Shown here: one piece after another, positions 10,552 through 41,377 of the stretch
Layout: every line of letters begins with the position of its first letter
How positions within the stretch are numbered: position 1 is the stretch's first letter
From: Amoebidium appalachense
Lineage: Eukaryota; Ichthyosporea
Assembly: GCA_963693365.1 (NCBI GenBank)
Contig: CAVNZM010000004.1
Location: 6,262,001-6,326,000, forward strand
Length of the DNA: 64,000 nt
Direction: 5' to 3'
Notes under the pieces: generated by a model
Told to the model about the DNA's origin: nothing
What the model saw: the letters and a program-made list of their open reading frames with translations, nothing else
The model's database searches: none
Made by a program: the position numbers and the translations under genes

Positions 10552-10598
10552 ATGAGAACTGCAACTCAAACCTGTGCTATAGGGGGTGGCGGTTTGAT
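10552..10598 (+). promoter_or_regulatory. Candidate SECIS element (core), 3' UTR of the plus-strand gene
   Basis: ATGA (10552-10555) and TGAT (10595-10598) form the quartet. Positions 10557-10567 pair with 10594-10584 (one A.G mismatch). AAA at 10568-10570 is unpaired, 12 nt after ATGA, and CCT/AGG (10571-10573 with 10581-10583) makes a small upper helix with a 7-nt loop. This is the type II SECIS layout. The core is exactly as long (47 nt) as that of the minus-strand gene, and both end in GGTTTGATGC. Below the quartet, GGCTGG (10534-10539) can pair with CTAGTC (10607-10612). Confidence 0.75.
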
Positions 10599-10684
10599 GC
10601 TGAGGGCTAGTCCTTGGGATGCTGAGGCTATGCAACTGTTCTTTTTATAGACACCAACTCTGCACGTACTCTCTGTATGCTCTC

Positions 10685-10690
10685 AATAAA
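10685..10690 (+). terminator. Poly(A) signal AATAAA of the plus-strand DUF3253-like gene
   Basis: AATAAA about 190 nt after the stop codon and downstream of the SECIS-like hairpin. Confidence 0.6.
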
Positions 10691-10699
10691 CATGTGTGA

Positions 10700-10849
10700 T
10701 GGTGTCAGCTTTCAATGAGACAAAGACAATTTTTTTGGTCAGCCGGTGCCTCTCTGGGTATATGCGCTCCTTGCGTGCGTGGGATGGGTTGCTTTTTCGC
10801 GCGCTTGATAGAGGGCGAATAGAGAGAGAGCGAGAGAGAGAGAGAGAGA

Positions 10850-10882
<33 letters not shown>

Positions 10883-12142
10883 CGTGTGTGTTGTGTGTGT
10901 GCGCAGAGAGAGAGAGAGACAGAGCGAGAGAGGGGGGAAGGGGAGGGAAGGGAGAGAGAGAGCGAGCGAGGGGGGAAAGGGGCAGAGGGAGGGGAAGAGA
11001 GAGTGCACGGCTGTATAGTCCTGTTTTCTAACGGCAGACCGGAAAGACGGGTGTTATGTGGGTGAGTGTGCGTGCGTGCGTGTGTTTGTGTTTGTGTTTG
11101 TGTTTGTGAGTGTGTGTGTGTGTGTGTGTGTGTGGGACTGTGGGTGCCGGTCGGTGTGCATGCGCTCGTGCATGTGTGTGTGTGTGCATGCACGCGTGTG
11201 TTTTTGTGTATTTTTTGATAGTTAGACGTGCGTAGTCGGCTCTTTTGTCTCTCCTTGTGTGTGTTTGTGTGTGCACACGTGACAGTGTGTGGGTGTGTGA
11301 TTTTGTTTATGTGTGCATTAAGGGGGGAAAGGGGGGGGGGAGGGTGGGGGGGGTGGGGGGGGGGGGGGTTCACAAGTGGCTGTGGCAATTACGTGGTTGT
11401 GGTGCAGTACTTGGTCATTCCTATGCACAATCCCTCCTTCCACTCCCCCTTACAGGCCTGCTTTTGCGGAATACCCTCTCCCTCTCCCTCCCCCTCCCGC
11501 CCCCTTCCCCCCGGTGGGCGGCGGCCGACGGGCCCGGGCGAAGTCATTTTTCAGTGGCATTCGCGTACGGCTTTTGATTGGTCGATGCCGTAAATGGCGC
11601 GTCGGTTGCACAAATCCTCATCAGACGCAGATTATAAAGTCAACACTGGGCTAACAGTATCACTGTAAAGGCTCTGAGAACATGGGCACTTGTGTACCTG
11701 GGGTTGTATTGCTTGCAGCTGGTGTTCTCTAAGAGCAAAGAAGCAAAGAGAGCCTCTTACTTCATCTGTAGAAATTAAAAGTTTCCTGCCAACTAGCCTG
11801 TGATATTTTGGTTTGCGCAGCCGCACACTTGTCACTGCTAGCCTAGCTCGGAAACGAACACAAACAACACGTCCACATTTAGAGGCCAGTGGGTGGGACA
11901 TGCACAAGTTTCATGAGAGTGCTCCGCCCTGCAAGCACACGTGCATCTTGGTGCACAAGGATGTTCAGTTTGCTCTGTTCCTGCGCTGTATAAGTGGTTG
12001 AAAGCAACGCTTACATGGGTGAACTTGTTGACATGAATCTTGAGCGAGCTTGTTCACGTGAAATTCTAGGTCTTTGCAGTAGGCTGTCCTGAAATTGTTT
12101 TAAGCCTGCATCAAGCCAAATGCCAACCACTTTTACCTAAAC
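10700..12142. other. Spacer with (GA)n, (GT)n blocks and the upstream region of the PX/ankyrin gene
   Basis: 10,820-11,350 is (GA)n/(GT)n/G-rich repeat. 11,400-12,142 is normal-complexity sequence including an ATTGG (inverted CCAAT) box near 11,577, and probably holds the promoter and 5' UTR of the gene starting at 12143. No coding region was recognised here. Confidence 0.45.
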
Positions 12143-31726
<19,584 letters not shown>

Positions 31727-31882
31727 CTACGCGGGGTTAATGATCTCGCAGAATACCGGCAGCTCCCCGCTGCATGTGTTTGGGTTCATGTTGTTCCACC
31801 GGATGCACGTCTTCCCGGTCTCATAGGCCAGCCAAGTATAATCGTTGCAGCGATTTGCAATCATCCTGTCTGACCTTGCCTC
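31727..31882 (-). CDS. TSP1/lectin gene 1, terminal exon (second half of C-type lectin-like domain)
   Basis: Encodes EARSDRMIANRCNDYTWLAY, then TCIRWNNMNPNTC and LPVFCEI before TAG (31729-31727). The W-L core, paired cysteines and the terminal FCEI are C-type lectin hallmarks. The usual EPN/WND calcium residues are not clear. Acceptor TTCCAG gives phase 0. Confidence 0.7.
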   Translation of the reverse strand, partial: EARSDRMIANRCNDYTWLAYETGKTCIRWNNMNPNTCSGELPVFCEIINPA

Positions 31883-32087
31883 CTGGAACACTGTGGTGGT
31901 GTGGGGATGGAGGTTTGTCAGTCACTCAGGGTAGCTGTGATATTATTTCAAGAGATATAGAGGAAGGGGAGGCTTGGAATATCACCCGGAAGGTTGTAAT
32001 GTGAGTGGGTATAGACAGACCACGGTTCCTTTTTCAACCAGTGGCAGAGAGGGAAAGTGATGGTGGTCGTGGTGTGTGTGAGTGTTT

Positions 32088-32129
<42 letters not shown>

Positions 32130-32682
32130 CGGTGAGAAGGTGTACACCTGTGGTGGGAAGCGGGGAGGGGGTCACCGTGGGGAGGGGGGGGGGGGGGGGG
32201 GAAGGGGGGGGGGGGGGGGGGAGGGGGGGAGGGGGGAGGGGAGGGAGGGGGATCGACAAGATAGAAACCAGGGGTCGAGAAGCTGGGTCGAGAAGGTGTG
32301 TGTAAGAAGAAAAGAAGGGACATCATATTGTACGAGCAGCCTAAATTGCCAAGGTGTGGGCTGGGTTGGGTTGGGTTGGATTGAGGTTTTGTTTTCTATT
32401 TTTCTTTTTTCTTTTTTTTTTCGTCAGGGGCCGGGGGGAGGGGGGAGGGGGGAAGGGGGGGGGGGGGGGGGGGGGGGGGGGGAGTATTACGTTTCACAGA
32501 GCCGCCAGGTGGTGAGATTTCAGCGAGGGTGACCTGAGCAAGTTGGCCCCCATAGACCTGGCAGGCGGCATTTGCTTGGGACCGGGGCACAGATTTGGAC
32601 GTGACGAAGTAGAGGATCGATGGGTTGCCTGTGTACAGCCAACTGGTGCATACTGTGTGTGGAGGGGGGAGGGGAGGGGGGG

Positions 32683-32717
<35 letters not shown>

Positions 32718-32826
32718 CAGGGGGTAGGGCGGAGGAGGAGTAGAGTGTTAGCAGAAGCGGTGTGGTGCCAGAATCAGAAACATTTAAGGGGTAGGAGGGG
32801 ATGGGGTGACGTTTTTTTTTTTTTTT

Positions 32827-32865
<39 letters not shown>

Positions 32866-33431
32866 AAGGGGGGAGGGGGGAGGGTGGGGGGTGGGGGGGG
32901 GGGTGGGGGGGGAGGGACTTGGGCTTCTGGTTTTTCATGTGGATAAGGGAGATAGTGTTGGGAACTTGAAGTGGTGTTGCTTGGAAGAGAAAAAAGGGCC
33001 GGAGGGGCGAATTTCGGGAAGTGGGGTGAGGAGTCGGGGGAGGGGAGCAAGGGCCGAGGTAAAAAGGGGCAGAATAGGGCACGCCAGGCAGAGGGGTTTG
33101 TGGGGATGGGGTTCAGAATCATACCACAAGTGCAATCGGTGGTTTGCTGCAGTTGCTCTGTGCCGGTGCATGGGGTGGGGCTGGATGTACGGGTGCGGGT
33201 ACGCTGGCCGCAGGACCCACTGGTGGTGACGGGGCAGGCAGACCACGTGCTCCAGGCAGAGTAGGTGCATGCTGCGTGGTGATTGGTTGTTAGATGGGCT
33301 GGAATGTGGTATGGAATGTGAGGATGGGAGGGAGTGAGGCCGAGGGAATTGAAATGGATAGGTGGAGGTGGAGGGGGAAAGGCGAGGGGAGAGAGGAAAG
33401 GAGACCGTAGGTGGGTGGGTGGGTGGGTGGG

Positions 33432-33472
<41 letters not shown>

Positions 33473-34020
33473 GGGTGGTACCATGTGGGAGCCAGTCAGT
33501 CAAGACTAGTTGTGGGTTCGACATTTTTTTCTTTTCTTTATTTTTTTTTTGTTGGGGGGAGGGGGGGTGGGAAGGGGGTGGGGGATGGGGGGCATGGGGG
33601 GGGGTTGGGGGGGCACTTACGGCATGGCTGTGTGTTGCAGGGTATGGACTGGGTGGGGTTGCCCGTGCACGATTGGCCGCCGTTCTGTGCAGGGGTTTGG
33701 GTGCGGGACTGCGTGAGGGTGCCGCTCCCACATGTTGTGCTGCAGCTGCCGACATTGGCCCAGGCAGACCACGTGCAGTCCACAGCTGATATAGAAGTGG
33801 GGGTCAACACGGGTACAAGGGGGAAAGGTGTTGTATATAGTATACCAACTACCTCCATATGTATCCAGGACGATTCAATGATTCTTGGTTTTTGATTGAA
33901 GTAAAAGCATGAGGCGCTGGGTCACTGATGCCGATGAAGGAATCTAGGTGGAAGAGGGCTGAGAGGTGGTGATAGTGTGTGAAGGAAGCCCCCGGGGGCG
34001 GAGGGTGGGGTGAGTGGAGT

Positions 34021-34053
<33 letters not shown>

Positions 34054-34506
34054 TTGGGATGAAGGGGGAGGGGGGGAGGGGGGGGGGAACTTACGGCATG
34101 GCTGTGTGTTGCAGGGTAAGGATTGGGTGGGGCTGCCGCTGCACGATTGGCCGCCGTTCTGTGCGGGTGTTTGGGTGCGGGTCTGCGTGATGGAGCCGAC
34201 CCCACATGTTTTGCTGCAGCTGCCGACATTGGCCCAGGCAGACCACGTGCAGTCCACCGCTATAGAGGGGGAGTGGGTGTGGGTGTGGGTGTGGGCGGGG
34301 CTATTTGATTGTGGCTCATATTTTGATCCAATCTCCATACAACCGCAAAATGAGTCTGCTAGACATGTCTGTCTGTGGGAAAGAGGGAGGGGGAGGGGTG
34401 GAGGAGGGTTGAGGGACGGCGATGACATTTTTTCTTGTATGGTAGGCAAAATGTGACGGGAGCGGTCAAAGTGTTTTTTGGGGGGTGTGGTAAAAGTGTT
34501 TTTTTT

Positions 34507-34575
<69 letters not shown>

Positions 34576-35363
34576 GGGCACGGGACACATACGGCATCCC
34601 TGTGTGTTGCAGGGGATGGGCCGTGTTGCATCTCCACTGCACGATTGGCCGCCGTTCTGTGCGGGGGTTTGGGTGCGTGTCTGCGTGAGGGAGCCGGTCC
34701 CACATGTTTTGCTGCAGCTGCCGACATTGGCCCAATCCGACCACGTGCAATCCACGGCTAGGGGGAGCAACTGTGTTAGTACATAACTCAACCGCCACAA
34801 CCAGGCCACTTCTTTTCTATCCATATTGGGGTGCTTAGGAATGCAAACACTCCTTGGCAATCTACAAAAAGGTTAAAATTCACCACATGTGCTTAGACGT
34901 TACAGACGCTGATTGTTCCTAAGTACTTACGGCAGGGCGTGCCTTGGCACTGGCGGGTGTCTGGGGATGTTGGGCACGGGTCGCCTCCGTTCTGGGCCGG
35001 GGTGGTGACTGTGAAGGTGCGGCTCTGCCTGGCAGTGGCGCCACAGGCCGCAGGGCAGGCAGACCAATCCCCCCACGTGCCCTGGCAGCTGATCGGGTCT
35101 GCTGCAATTCGTGTGAGTCAGATGTCAGGGGTGTTTGATGGTTACCGTAGGGGGGAGGGGGGGGGGGGGGGAGGCCCTGGGGGAGGGGGGAGGGGGTAGG
35201 GAGGGGTATAGGTAAAAAGGGGACCTGTCACAGGAACCAAACTTTCAGCGAGCAGGTTCCAGCAGTCAAAGGGGAATGGCGGAGAAGGGGACCCGGTATC
35301 ATTGGTGGAGGCAGTCTGACTGAAGGAGGGATAGAAAGTTTTGGAAGGAGTTGTGTGTGGGGG

Positions 35364-35398
<35 letters not shown>

Positions 35399-37225
35399 GG
35401 GAGGGTATAAAATACTTACGGCATGCCTGTGTGTTGCAGGGTAGAGACTGGGTGTCGTCACCAGTGCACGTTTGGCCGCCGTTCTGTGCGGGGGTTTGGG
35501 TGCGGGTCTGTGTGAGGGAACCGGTCCCACATGTTTTGCTGCAGCTGCCGACATTGTCCCAATCAGACCACGTGCAATCCACCGCTGGGGGAGGGGTAAA
35601 GATGTTTTGTTAAAGAACTTCATATAAAATGGATGCAACATCTTATCCCAGTGATTAGCAGAGACATGCACACACATGTGAATGGTTTGACGGCTATTTC
35701 AGACGCAATCCGGGACCGTATCCATTGTACTCAGGCTCGTGCACGTGGAGGCCAATGACAAACTTTGATAAGCCCCAATAGATCAAACCACTGTAGCACT
35801 GCAGAACCATTTGCAAAAAGGATCATTTTGTTGGACCAGGCCTGATTCCGATTGGATATCTAAATCAACCGGAAAGCTATGAAATCCAGCTGCAGGCAGG
35901 GAGGGGTGGAGGGGGGGGGTGGCTTACGGCATCCTTGTGTGTTGCAGGGCACGGACTGTGTGTCGTCACCAGTGCACGGTTGGCCGCCGTTCTGTGCAGG
36001 GGTTTGGGTGCGGGTCTGCGTGAGGGAGCCGGTCCCACATGTTTTGCTGCAGCTGCCGACATTGTCCCAGGCAGACCACGTGCAGTCCACCGCTGGGAGG
36101 GGCAGCATGTCAGACAAGGTGAACATCATCTCGCCGTGGGACCACCACATGCACTTGCATGCAGCAGCTAGCAACATATCTACCAATTCAACATTTCAAT
36201 CCTTTTTTGCTGTGTGTGTATACCGTATGATGCAACCACACGCTGTCAGGATCATGCACATTTGTGTGCCTCCAACAACAAACCATTGCCACTCTCAAGT
36301 ACTTACGGCAGGGAGGGCCCTGGCACTGGCGGGTGTCTGGGGATGTAGGGCACGGGTCTCCCCCGGCCTGGGCTGGAATGCTGACGGTGAAAGTGCGGCT
36401 CTGGCTGGCAGTGGCCCCACAGGCCGCAGGGCAGGCAGACCAATCCCCCCATGCGCCCTGGCAGCTGATTGGGTCCGCTGCAGTTTTGTGGGTGGAGAAG
36501 AGGGAAGTAGGGAGCATATGCATGCACATTTCAGTATATTTATGGCAAAGGACTTTAGTCTCATATGCACTGTGACCAAGATTGAAAACCCAAAAACAGA
36601 TTTCACTAGGATACGGCGGAGTTAAGATGTGCCATGCCAACTTCGGGATAGGCAGGGGTGGTAATTACTAGTTGGACAGTAGCCAGGAGGGGAGGGAGGT
36701 GCTGACACTTACCACATCCCTGTGTGTTGCAAGGCAGGGACTGTGTGTCATCACCAGTGCACGGTTGGCCACCGTTCTGTGCGGGTGTTTGGGTGCGGGT
36801 CTGCGTAAGGGAGCCGGTCCCACATGTTTTGCTGCAGCTGCCGACGTTGTCCCAGGCAGACCACGTGCATTCAATGGCTGGGAGAATGCATATTTGTTAT
36901 GGGCCGCCTGGCATGCCTTCTCATTATACTATACTTGTCTAGTGTCAGCACCTCATACGTACCCCGGGGTGTTTAAAGAACCGTAAAAAAAGCAAGGGCC
37001 ATAAATGGCTTATGGTTGTACTCCTTATTGTGCCCTGGGCATATAATGGTGGGGGAAACGGTTCGGTAAGTGTTGAAAGGTGGTTTTGTTGACGGTGAAG
37101 GGGTGTTTCGTGGTATATATACTCAGTAGTCTCTCTCTCTCTCGGAGTGTGTGTATTTGTGTCTGTGTGTGTGTGTGTGTATGTATGTGTGTGTGTGTGT
37201 GTGTATGTATGTGTGTGTGTGTGTA

Positions 37226-37308
<83 letters not shown>

Positions 37309-40300
37309 TTAAAGGAAGTGTGAAAGGAGGAAGGGCGAGGGAGGGGCACTTACGGCATGCCTGTGTGTTGCAGGGTAAGGACTGTGTGTTGTCACCAGTG
37401 CACGATTGACCGCCGTTCTGTGCGGGGGTTTGGGTGCGGGTCTGTGTGAGGGAGCCGGTCCCACATGTTTTGCTGCAGCTGCCGACATTGGTCCAGGCAG
37501 ACCACGTGCAATCCACCGCTGAGGGGGAGAAGCATGTTATAAAAAGCCAAGTTGAACACCTGTACAATGCAATGCACTCAATATCCCGGAGGCATTAATA
37601 AGGGTTCTAAGGATTAGGACTGGTGCTTCCAACTTTGAAACATGGAACTTGTGGAAACCACAACTTGTTTTCGCTGCTAAGCAACTGAGGAAACAACAAG
37701 ACATCCTCCTTCTTTGCTGAACCGTATTGCTCACACAAGATTATCATCTAACCACAAACCGAGCTGTTGCATGGCATGTACATGCGCACACATTTGGGAC
37801 TTACGGCATGGCGGGCCCTGGCACTGGCGGGTGTCTGGGGATGTGGGGCACGGTTCACCGCCAGCCAGGGCCGGGGTGGTGACGGTGAAGGTGCGGCTCT
37901 GGCTGGCAGTGGCGCCACAGGCTGCAGGGCACACGGACCAATCTCCCCACGTGCCCTGACAACCGATCGGGTCCGCTATATTGGGGGGGAAAGGGGGGGG
38001 GGGGGGGGGGGGGGGGGGACGGGGAGGAGGGGGGAAGGGGGATAGGAGGTATGGGGGAGGTATGTAAGTATATCGTAAAATAAGAAAATGTTGCCTTGGC
38101 ATTCCATCAGTGGTCTGGGTGACGTGTGCACGTATTTATGTGTACATGAGGAGTGGGATGCAGGGACAGGCCCTGGGGCACTTGCGGGGAGTAGGGAGGA
38201 GGAGAAAGGAGAGGAGATGAATGGGCGCTACAGGGGGTGGATGTTGGCTGGGGGATGGGGGGGGGAGGGGGGGGGGGGAGGGGGGGGGAAGAGGGCACTT
38301 ACGGCATCCCTGTGTGTTGCAGGGGATAGGACGTGTCGCGTCACCAGAGCAAGGCCGACCGCCATTCTGTGCGGGTGTTTTGGTGCGGGTCTGCGTGATG
38401 GAGCCGGTCCCACATGTTTTGCTGCAGCTGCCGACATTGGCCCAGGCAGACCACGTGCAGTCCACAGCTGTTGAAAGGGAGTGGGTGTGAGCGTGTGGGT
38501 GTGAGTGTGTGTGTGTGGGTGAATGAGTGAACGTGTGTGTGTGTGTGTGTGTGTCTGTATGTATGTCTGTGTGCATGTGTGTGTGTGTGTGTGTGTGCAG
38601 TGCCACACGTGAAAGCATCTTTGTGTGTGTGTTTTTTCCTTCTCTATTCTTTCCTTTCCTGCTTCTTCTTCTTCTTCTTTTTTTTTTTTGGGTGGGGTAG
38701 GGGGGATGGTGGGGAGTGAGGGGAGGAGAGGGAGAAGGGGACGGGAGTCACTGTGGCTCTAACTTCGGAACCCTGATACATATATTACTGTAGTGCTTAG
38801 CCACACACTGTGATGTCCTGTTTGTAAGTGAGTGTAGTCATGCTTGGTGGAGGCAGAAGGGTTACTTACGGCATGCTGGGGTGTTGCAAGGAACAGTGCG
38901 GGAGTCCTCGCCCACGCAGGCAGTGCCGCCGTTCCTTGGTGTGCCGCTCCTTGTGCGTGTCTGGCTGATCACACCGCCCCCACACGTCTTGCTGCACGTA
39001 CCAACAGATGCCCATGCCGACCACTGGCAGCTTACCACTGGGGCAAGAGCTGGGTGCAGGGAGGGAATTTTACGGTCAGATCAAGATCCTGAGGCGGCGG
39101 GATTCGTTTTTCTTCTTTTCCCATTTTTCTCTCTTTCCAGGAGGTGGTCGGTCATAGCGTGCTATGTACTGCCATACACATTATTCAAGTTGTTAGTTTT
39201 CACGCTTTCTTCACTGTTCGTGCACATCATATTGATTCGTTGTTTTTGTTCCGAGAGCTGAGGCGCATATTATGTAAGAACGGACTAGAAGGCTGCGAGA
39301 CTCCACACGCAGGCCCCCCTACCAACTTCCCGTACCCACCACCATCGTTCCCACCAGGACCCGGGAACCCACATCCATCTAACAGTATCAACCGCCACCT
39401 TCCATCATAGCACCCGACCAACTGCAAGCTCTACGCGTCGAATATTCAAATTCAGGGGAATGGAGGGCATGGAGGGTTGCTTACGGCATGCGGGCAGGCC
39501 ACAATTAGCAACCTCCCTGCCGCTACCCACACACGGGGCACCGCCGTTGGTGGCTGGATTTTGGGTGCGGGTGCGTGTCTTGACGCCGGCAGCACCGCAC
39601 GTGGCCGAACAGGGACCCCAGGCAGACCATGCGTTCCATGTGCATGCCTTGGCTGTGGGTGGGCAGGTGAGACCATGCAGCATGCAACCATTATTGAGTG
39701 GCTCCAGTTTCAACTACCGTGAGTACCGTATCCGCATCATATTTTCGATGGGTGCAGTGCACCATTTTATAGGGGTTTTCTCAGGGTCTTCTTACTTGCT
39801 GCCTTTTCTTCCGTTTCCTTTTTCGGTGCGTGTTTTTGTGTGGTCGCACGGCGTGTGTGTGTCACGTGTGTGTGTGTGTGCGCGCGCGCGTGTGTGTGTT
39901 GGGGGGGGGGGGGGGGGGGGGGGGGGATTAAAACTGTGTACAAAATGAGATAATTAGTTTTTTATTTTATTTATTTATTTTTTTATTTAGAATTCGGGAC
40001 TGGAAAGGATTGCGGGCCATGATACCGTAGGTGTGATCACGTGCACGTGTCATTGAGACAGGGGGGAGGGGGGAGGGTGGGGGGGGGGGGGGGGGGAATG
40101 CATACGACAGGCCTGGATAGTGCATGGTTTTGCCTGCTTGTCCGATGCAGTGCATTTTGCCCCGTAGCTTCTTGCGTAGGAGGATCGTGTGCGCACAGCA
40201 ATACCAGCACCACAGGTAGTGGAGCATGCACCCCAGGCTGACCAGTCACGCCAGGCACACGGATTGGTGTCTGTAGCGAAACTTAAGTTAGACTGAGATT

Positions 40301-41377
40301 TACAAATGCATTTGAAGACCATGCGGCCTTTTCCTTATCAATTTCTGAATTTAGGAATTTGTTTTAGTACTTGCGAATAAGTCACGCGGTGGTAATTAGA
40401 TCTCAAACTGGTGTGTTCAACTGTAGTGTCAACCTGGCTGTGTATAACAACACATTCGACCATACATGGTGTCAGAATCTCCCCTAGGCTATCGTTTGAT
40501 GTACAAATCTTGGAGTTTGCTGTGGGCAAGATTATGCTTTGCGTATTTATTTCAGTCATTGTCATGCAGGAGTCAAACCTTCTTCAGTTCATGCGAATCA
40601 TGGAACAGGGGGTCTGAGATAAAAAGTTCCAGAGCCTACTACTAGCTATATCGGATACGACATGGGGGTAAGAGAACGAAGGGGGCGGGGAGGGGGGGAC
40701 GGGGGGGACGGGGGGAAGGAGGGGGGGAGGGGGGTGGGGGGGGGGGAGGGGGGGCGGGGGGGGGGGGGGGGGGGAGGGCGGAGGGGCAGGGTATGCACTT
40801 ACTGCACGCAGGCATCTGGCACGGTTTATTTTGGCGCTCAGAACCAGTGCACACAGCGTTGGCGTAGGTGGGTACTTGCACACGCATGCGGGTGGACTGG
40901 CCCTGCCCACAGCTGACAGAGCAGCCGCCCCAGGCAGACCAACTCCCCCACGCACATTCTGGATAAGGATTAGCATCCATTGAGAGAGGTGAATGCAGCT
41001 GCTGCAGTATTCATAAAGAGTGTCGCGTGAATCCTAGTATAACATAGTGTTGGCAATGGACATCCCCGACTTGTTAAATGTGAAACCGAAACAATAATTC
41101 AACAGCAGCTGCGCTGGTTAGTACCGATTTCACTATTACTCTGACGGCCCCGGAAGCCTTAACTTCTGGGAAAGATTATATATGTACTGAAAGAGAAAGA
41201 GAAATTAAGAAACTTGCAGATAAGGGAAATAAAATGCTTACTTTGTGTGTCTTGTGGCTGGGTGGTGGCTCCGTAACTCCTGGACTCAGGTCGGAATGAA
41301 GGTCCCGCCAGGACTACGCTTGGGACCAGTTGCCCGAAGATGCCCACCAAGACGGCCACACGCGTACGGCAACCCAT
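31727..41377 (-). CDS. Secreted TSP1-array protein with C-terminal C-type lectin-like domain
   Basis: Nineteen exons join in phase to about 1015 aa: 41377-41242 (signal), sixteen TSP1 exons, then 32652-32534 and 31882-31727 (C-type lectin-like). Every junction up to the lectin exons is phase 1, the classic signature of modules spread by exon duplication. Most TSP1 modules carry WSxW (C-mannosylation type) and CSxTCGxG (O-fucosylation type) motifs and six cysteines. No transmembrane segment is seen, so the product should be secreted or matrix-bound. The arrangement suggests adhesion or glycan recognition at the cell surface. A tandem paralogue follows at 52.9-64 kb on the same strand. Start choice: ATG at 41377 has A at -3 and G at +4 and opens a clear signal peptide. 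Confidence 0.8.
32534..32652 (-). CDS. TSP1/lectin gene 1, lectin exon (first half)
   Basis: Begins phase 1 with CTSWLYTGNPSILYFVTSK and runs to QANAACQVYGGQLAQ. The A-C-x5-GG-x-L-A string is the second-helix/strand signature of C-type lectin-like domains. Ends phase 0 at CAG|GTCACC, which is a weak donor. Confidence 0.7.
33125..33271 (-). CDS. Gene 1 TSP1 module 16 (most C-terminal)
   Basis: Diverged TSP1: CTYSAWSTWSACPVTTSGSC then QRTRTRT and DCTCG. Shorter (147 nt) than the array modules. Phase 1-1, GTATGA donor. Confidence 0.75.
33621..33785 (-). CDS. Gene 1 TSP1 module 15
   Basis: Array-type module (165 nt): [31 protein letters not shown]. Phase 1-1. Confidence 0.9.
34095..34259 (-). 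CDS. Gene 1 TSP1 module 14
   Basis: 165 nt, phase 1-1. [28 protein letters not shown]. Confidence 0.9.
34593..34757 (-). CDS. Gene 1 TSP1 module 13
   Basis: 165 nt, phase 1-1 with a GTATGT donor instead of [35 protein letters not shown]. Confidence 0.9.
34931..35101 (-). CDS. Gene 1 TSP1 module 12 (B-type)
   Basis: 171 nt, phase 1-1. B-type module: [19 protein letters not shown], Pro/Gln-rich end CQGTPC. Lacks the Ser/Thr of the O-fucosylation motif. Confidence 0.9.
35420..35584 (-). CDS. Gene 1 TSP1 module 11
   Basis: 165 nt, phase 1-1. [24 protein letters not shown]. Confidence 0.9.
35928..36092 (-). CDS. Gene 1 TSP1 module 10
   Basis: 165 nt, phase 1-1. [29 protein letters not shown]. 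Confidence 0.9.
36307..36477 (-). CDS. Gene 1 TSP1 module 9 (B-type)
   Basis: 171 nt, phase 1-1. [30 protein letters not shown]. Confidence 0.9.
36713..36877 (-). CDS. Gene 1 TSP1 module 8
   Basis: 165 nt, phase 1-1. Starts [12 protein letters not shown] (Glu where the array has Asp). Ends NTQGC with G as the split-codon base. Confidence 0.88.
37354..37518 (-). CDS. Gene 1 TSP1 module 7
   Basis: 165 nt, phase 1-1. [24 protein letters not shown]. The following intron carries a (CA)n tract on the sense strand (GT on plus, 37150-37307). Confidence 0.9.
37805..37975 (-). CDS. Gene 1 TSP1 module 6 (B-type)
   Basis: 171 nt, phase 1-1. GCQGTWGDWSVCPAACGAT, TTPALAGGEPC. Confidence 0.9.
38303..38467 (-). 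CDS. Gene 1 TSP1 module 5
   Basis: 165 nt, phase 1-1. [33 protein letters not shown]. First of the homogenised array counting from the N-terminus. Confidence 0.9.
38870..39037 (-). CDS. Gene 1 TSP1 module 4
   Basis: 168 nt, phase 1-1. Diverged: VSCQWSAWASVGTCSKTCGG, SGTPRNGGTAC, TVPCNTPAC. Confidence 0.88.
39485..39652 (-). CDS. Gene 1 TSP1 module 3
   Basis: 168 nt, phase 1-1. CTWNAWSAWGPCSATCGAAG, NPATNGGAPC, NCGLPAC. Confidence 0.88.
40106..40270 (-). CDS. Gene 1 TSP1 module 2
   Basis: 165 nt, phase 1-1, GTATGC donor. PCAWRDWSAWGACSTTCGAG, Tyr/Ser-rich middle, CTIQAC. Confidence 0.85.
40803..40958 (-). CDS. Gene 1 TSP1 module 1
   Basis: 156 nt. CAWGSWSAWGGCSVSCGQG, VPTYANAVC, CQMPAC. 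The acceptor TTATCCAG at 40958 was chosen because it alone gives the phase 1 needed by the signal exon. A GCTAAT branch-point-like motif lies just upstream. Confidence 0.75.
41242..41377 (-). CDS. TSP1/lectin gene 1, exon 1 (signal peptide)
   Basis: MGCRTRVAVLVGIFGQLVPS followed by VVLAG gives a signal peptide with cleavage likely after Ala24. A short Ser/Gln-rich linker leads to the first TSP1 module. Ends phase 1 at GTAAGC. Confidence 0.75.

Noticed and set aside
31727-31890. Acceptor at 31890 (CACCACAG) for the lectin terminal exon
   Set aside because: It would need phase 1 after the first lectin exon, but the only donor seen there gives phase 0. The acceptor eight bases further (31882) fits.
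33334-34786. Plus-strand reading frames opposite TSP1 exons ([23 protein letters not shown])
   Set aside because: They repeat exactly where minus-strand TSP1 exons lie and are antisense shadows of them; the minus strand has the domain, splice sites and phases.
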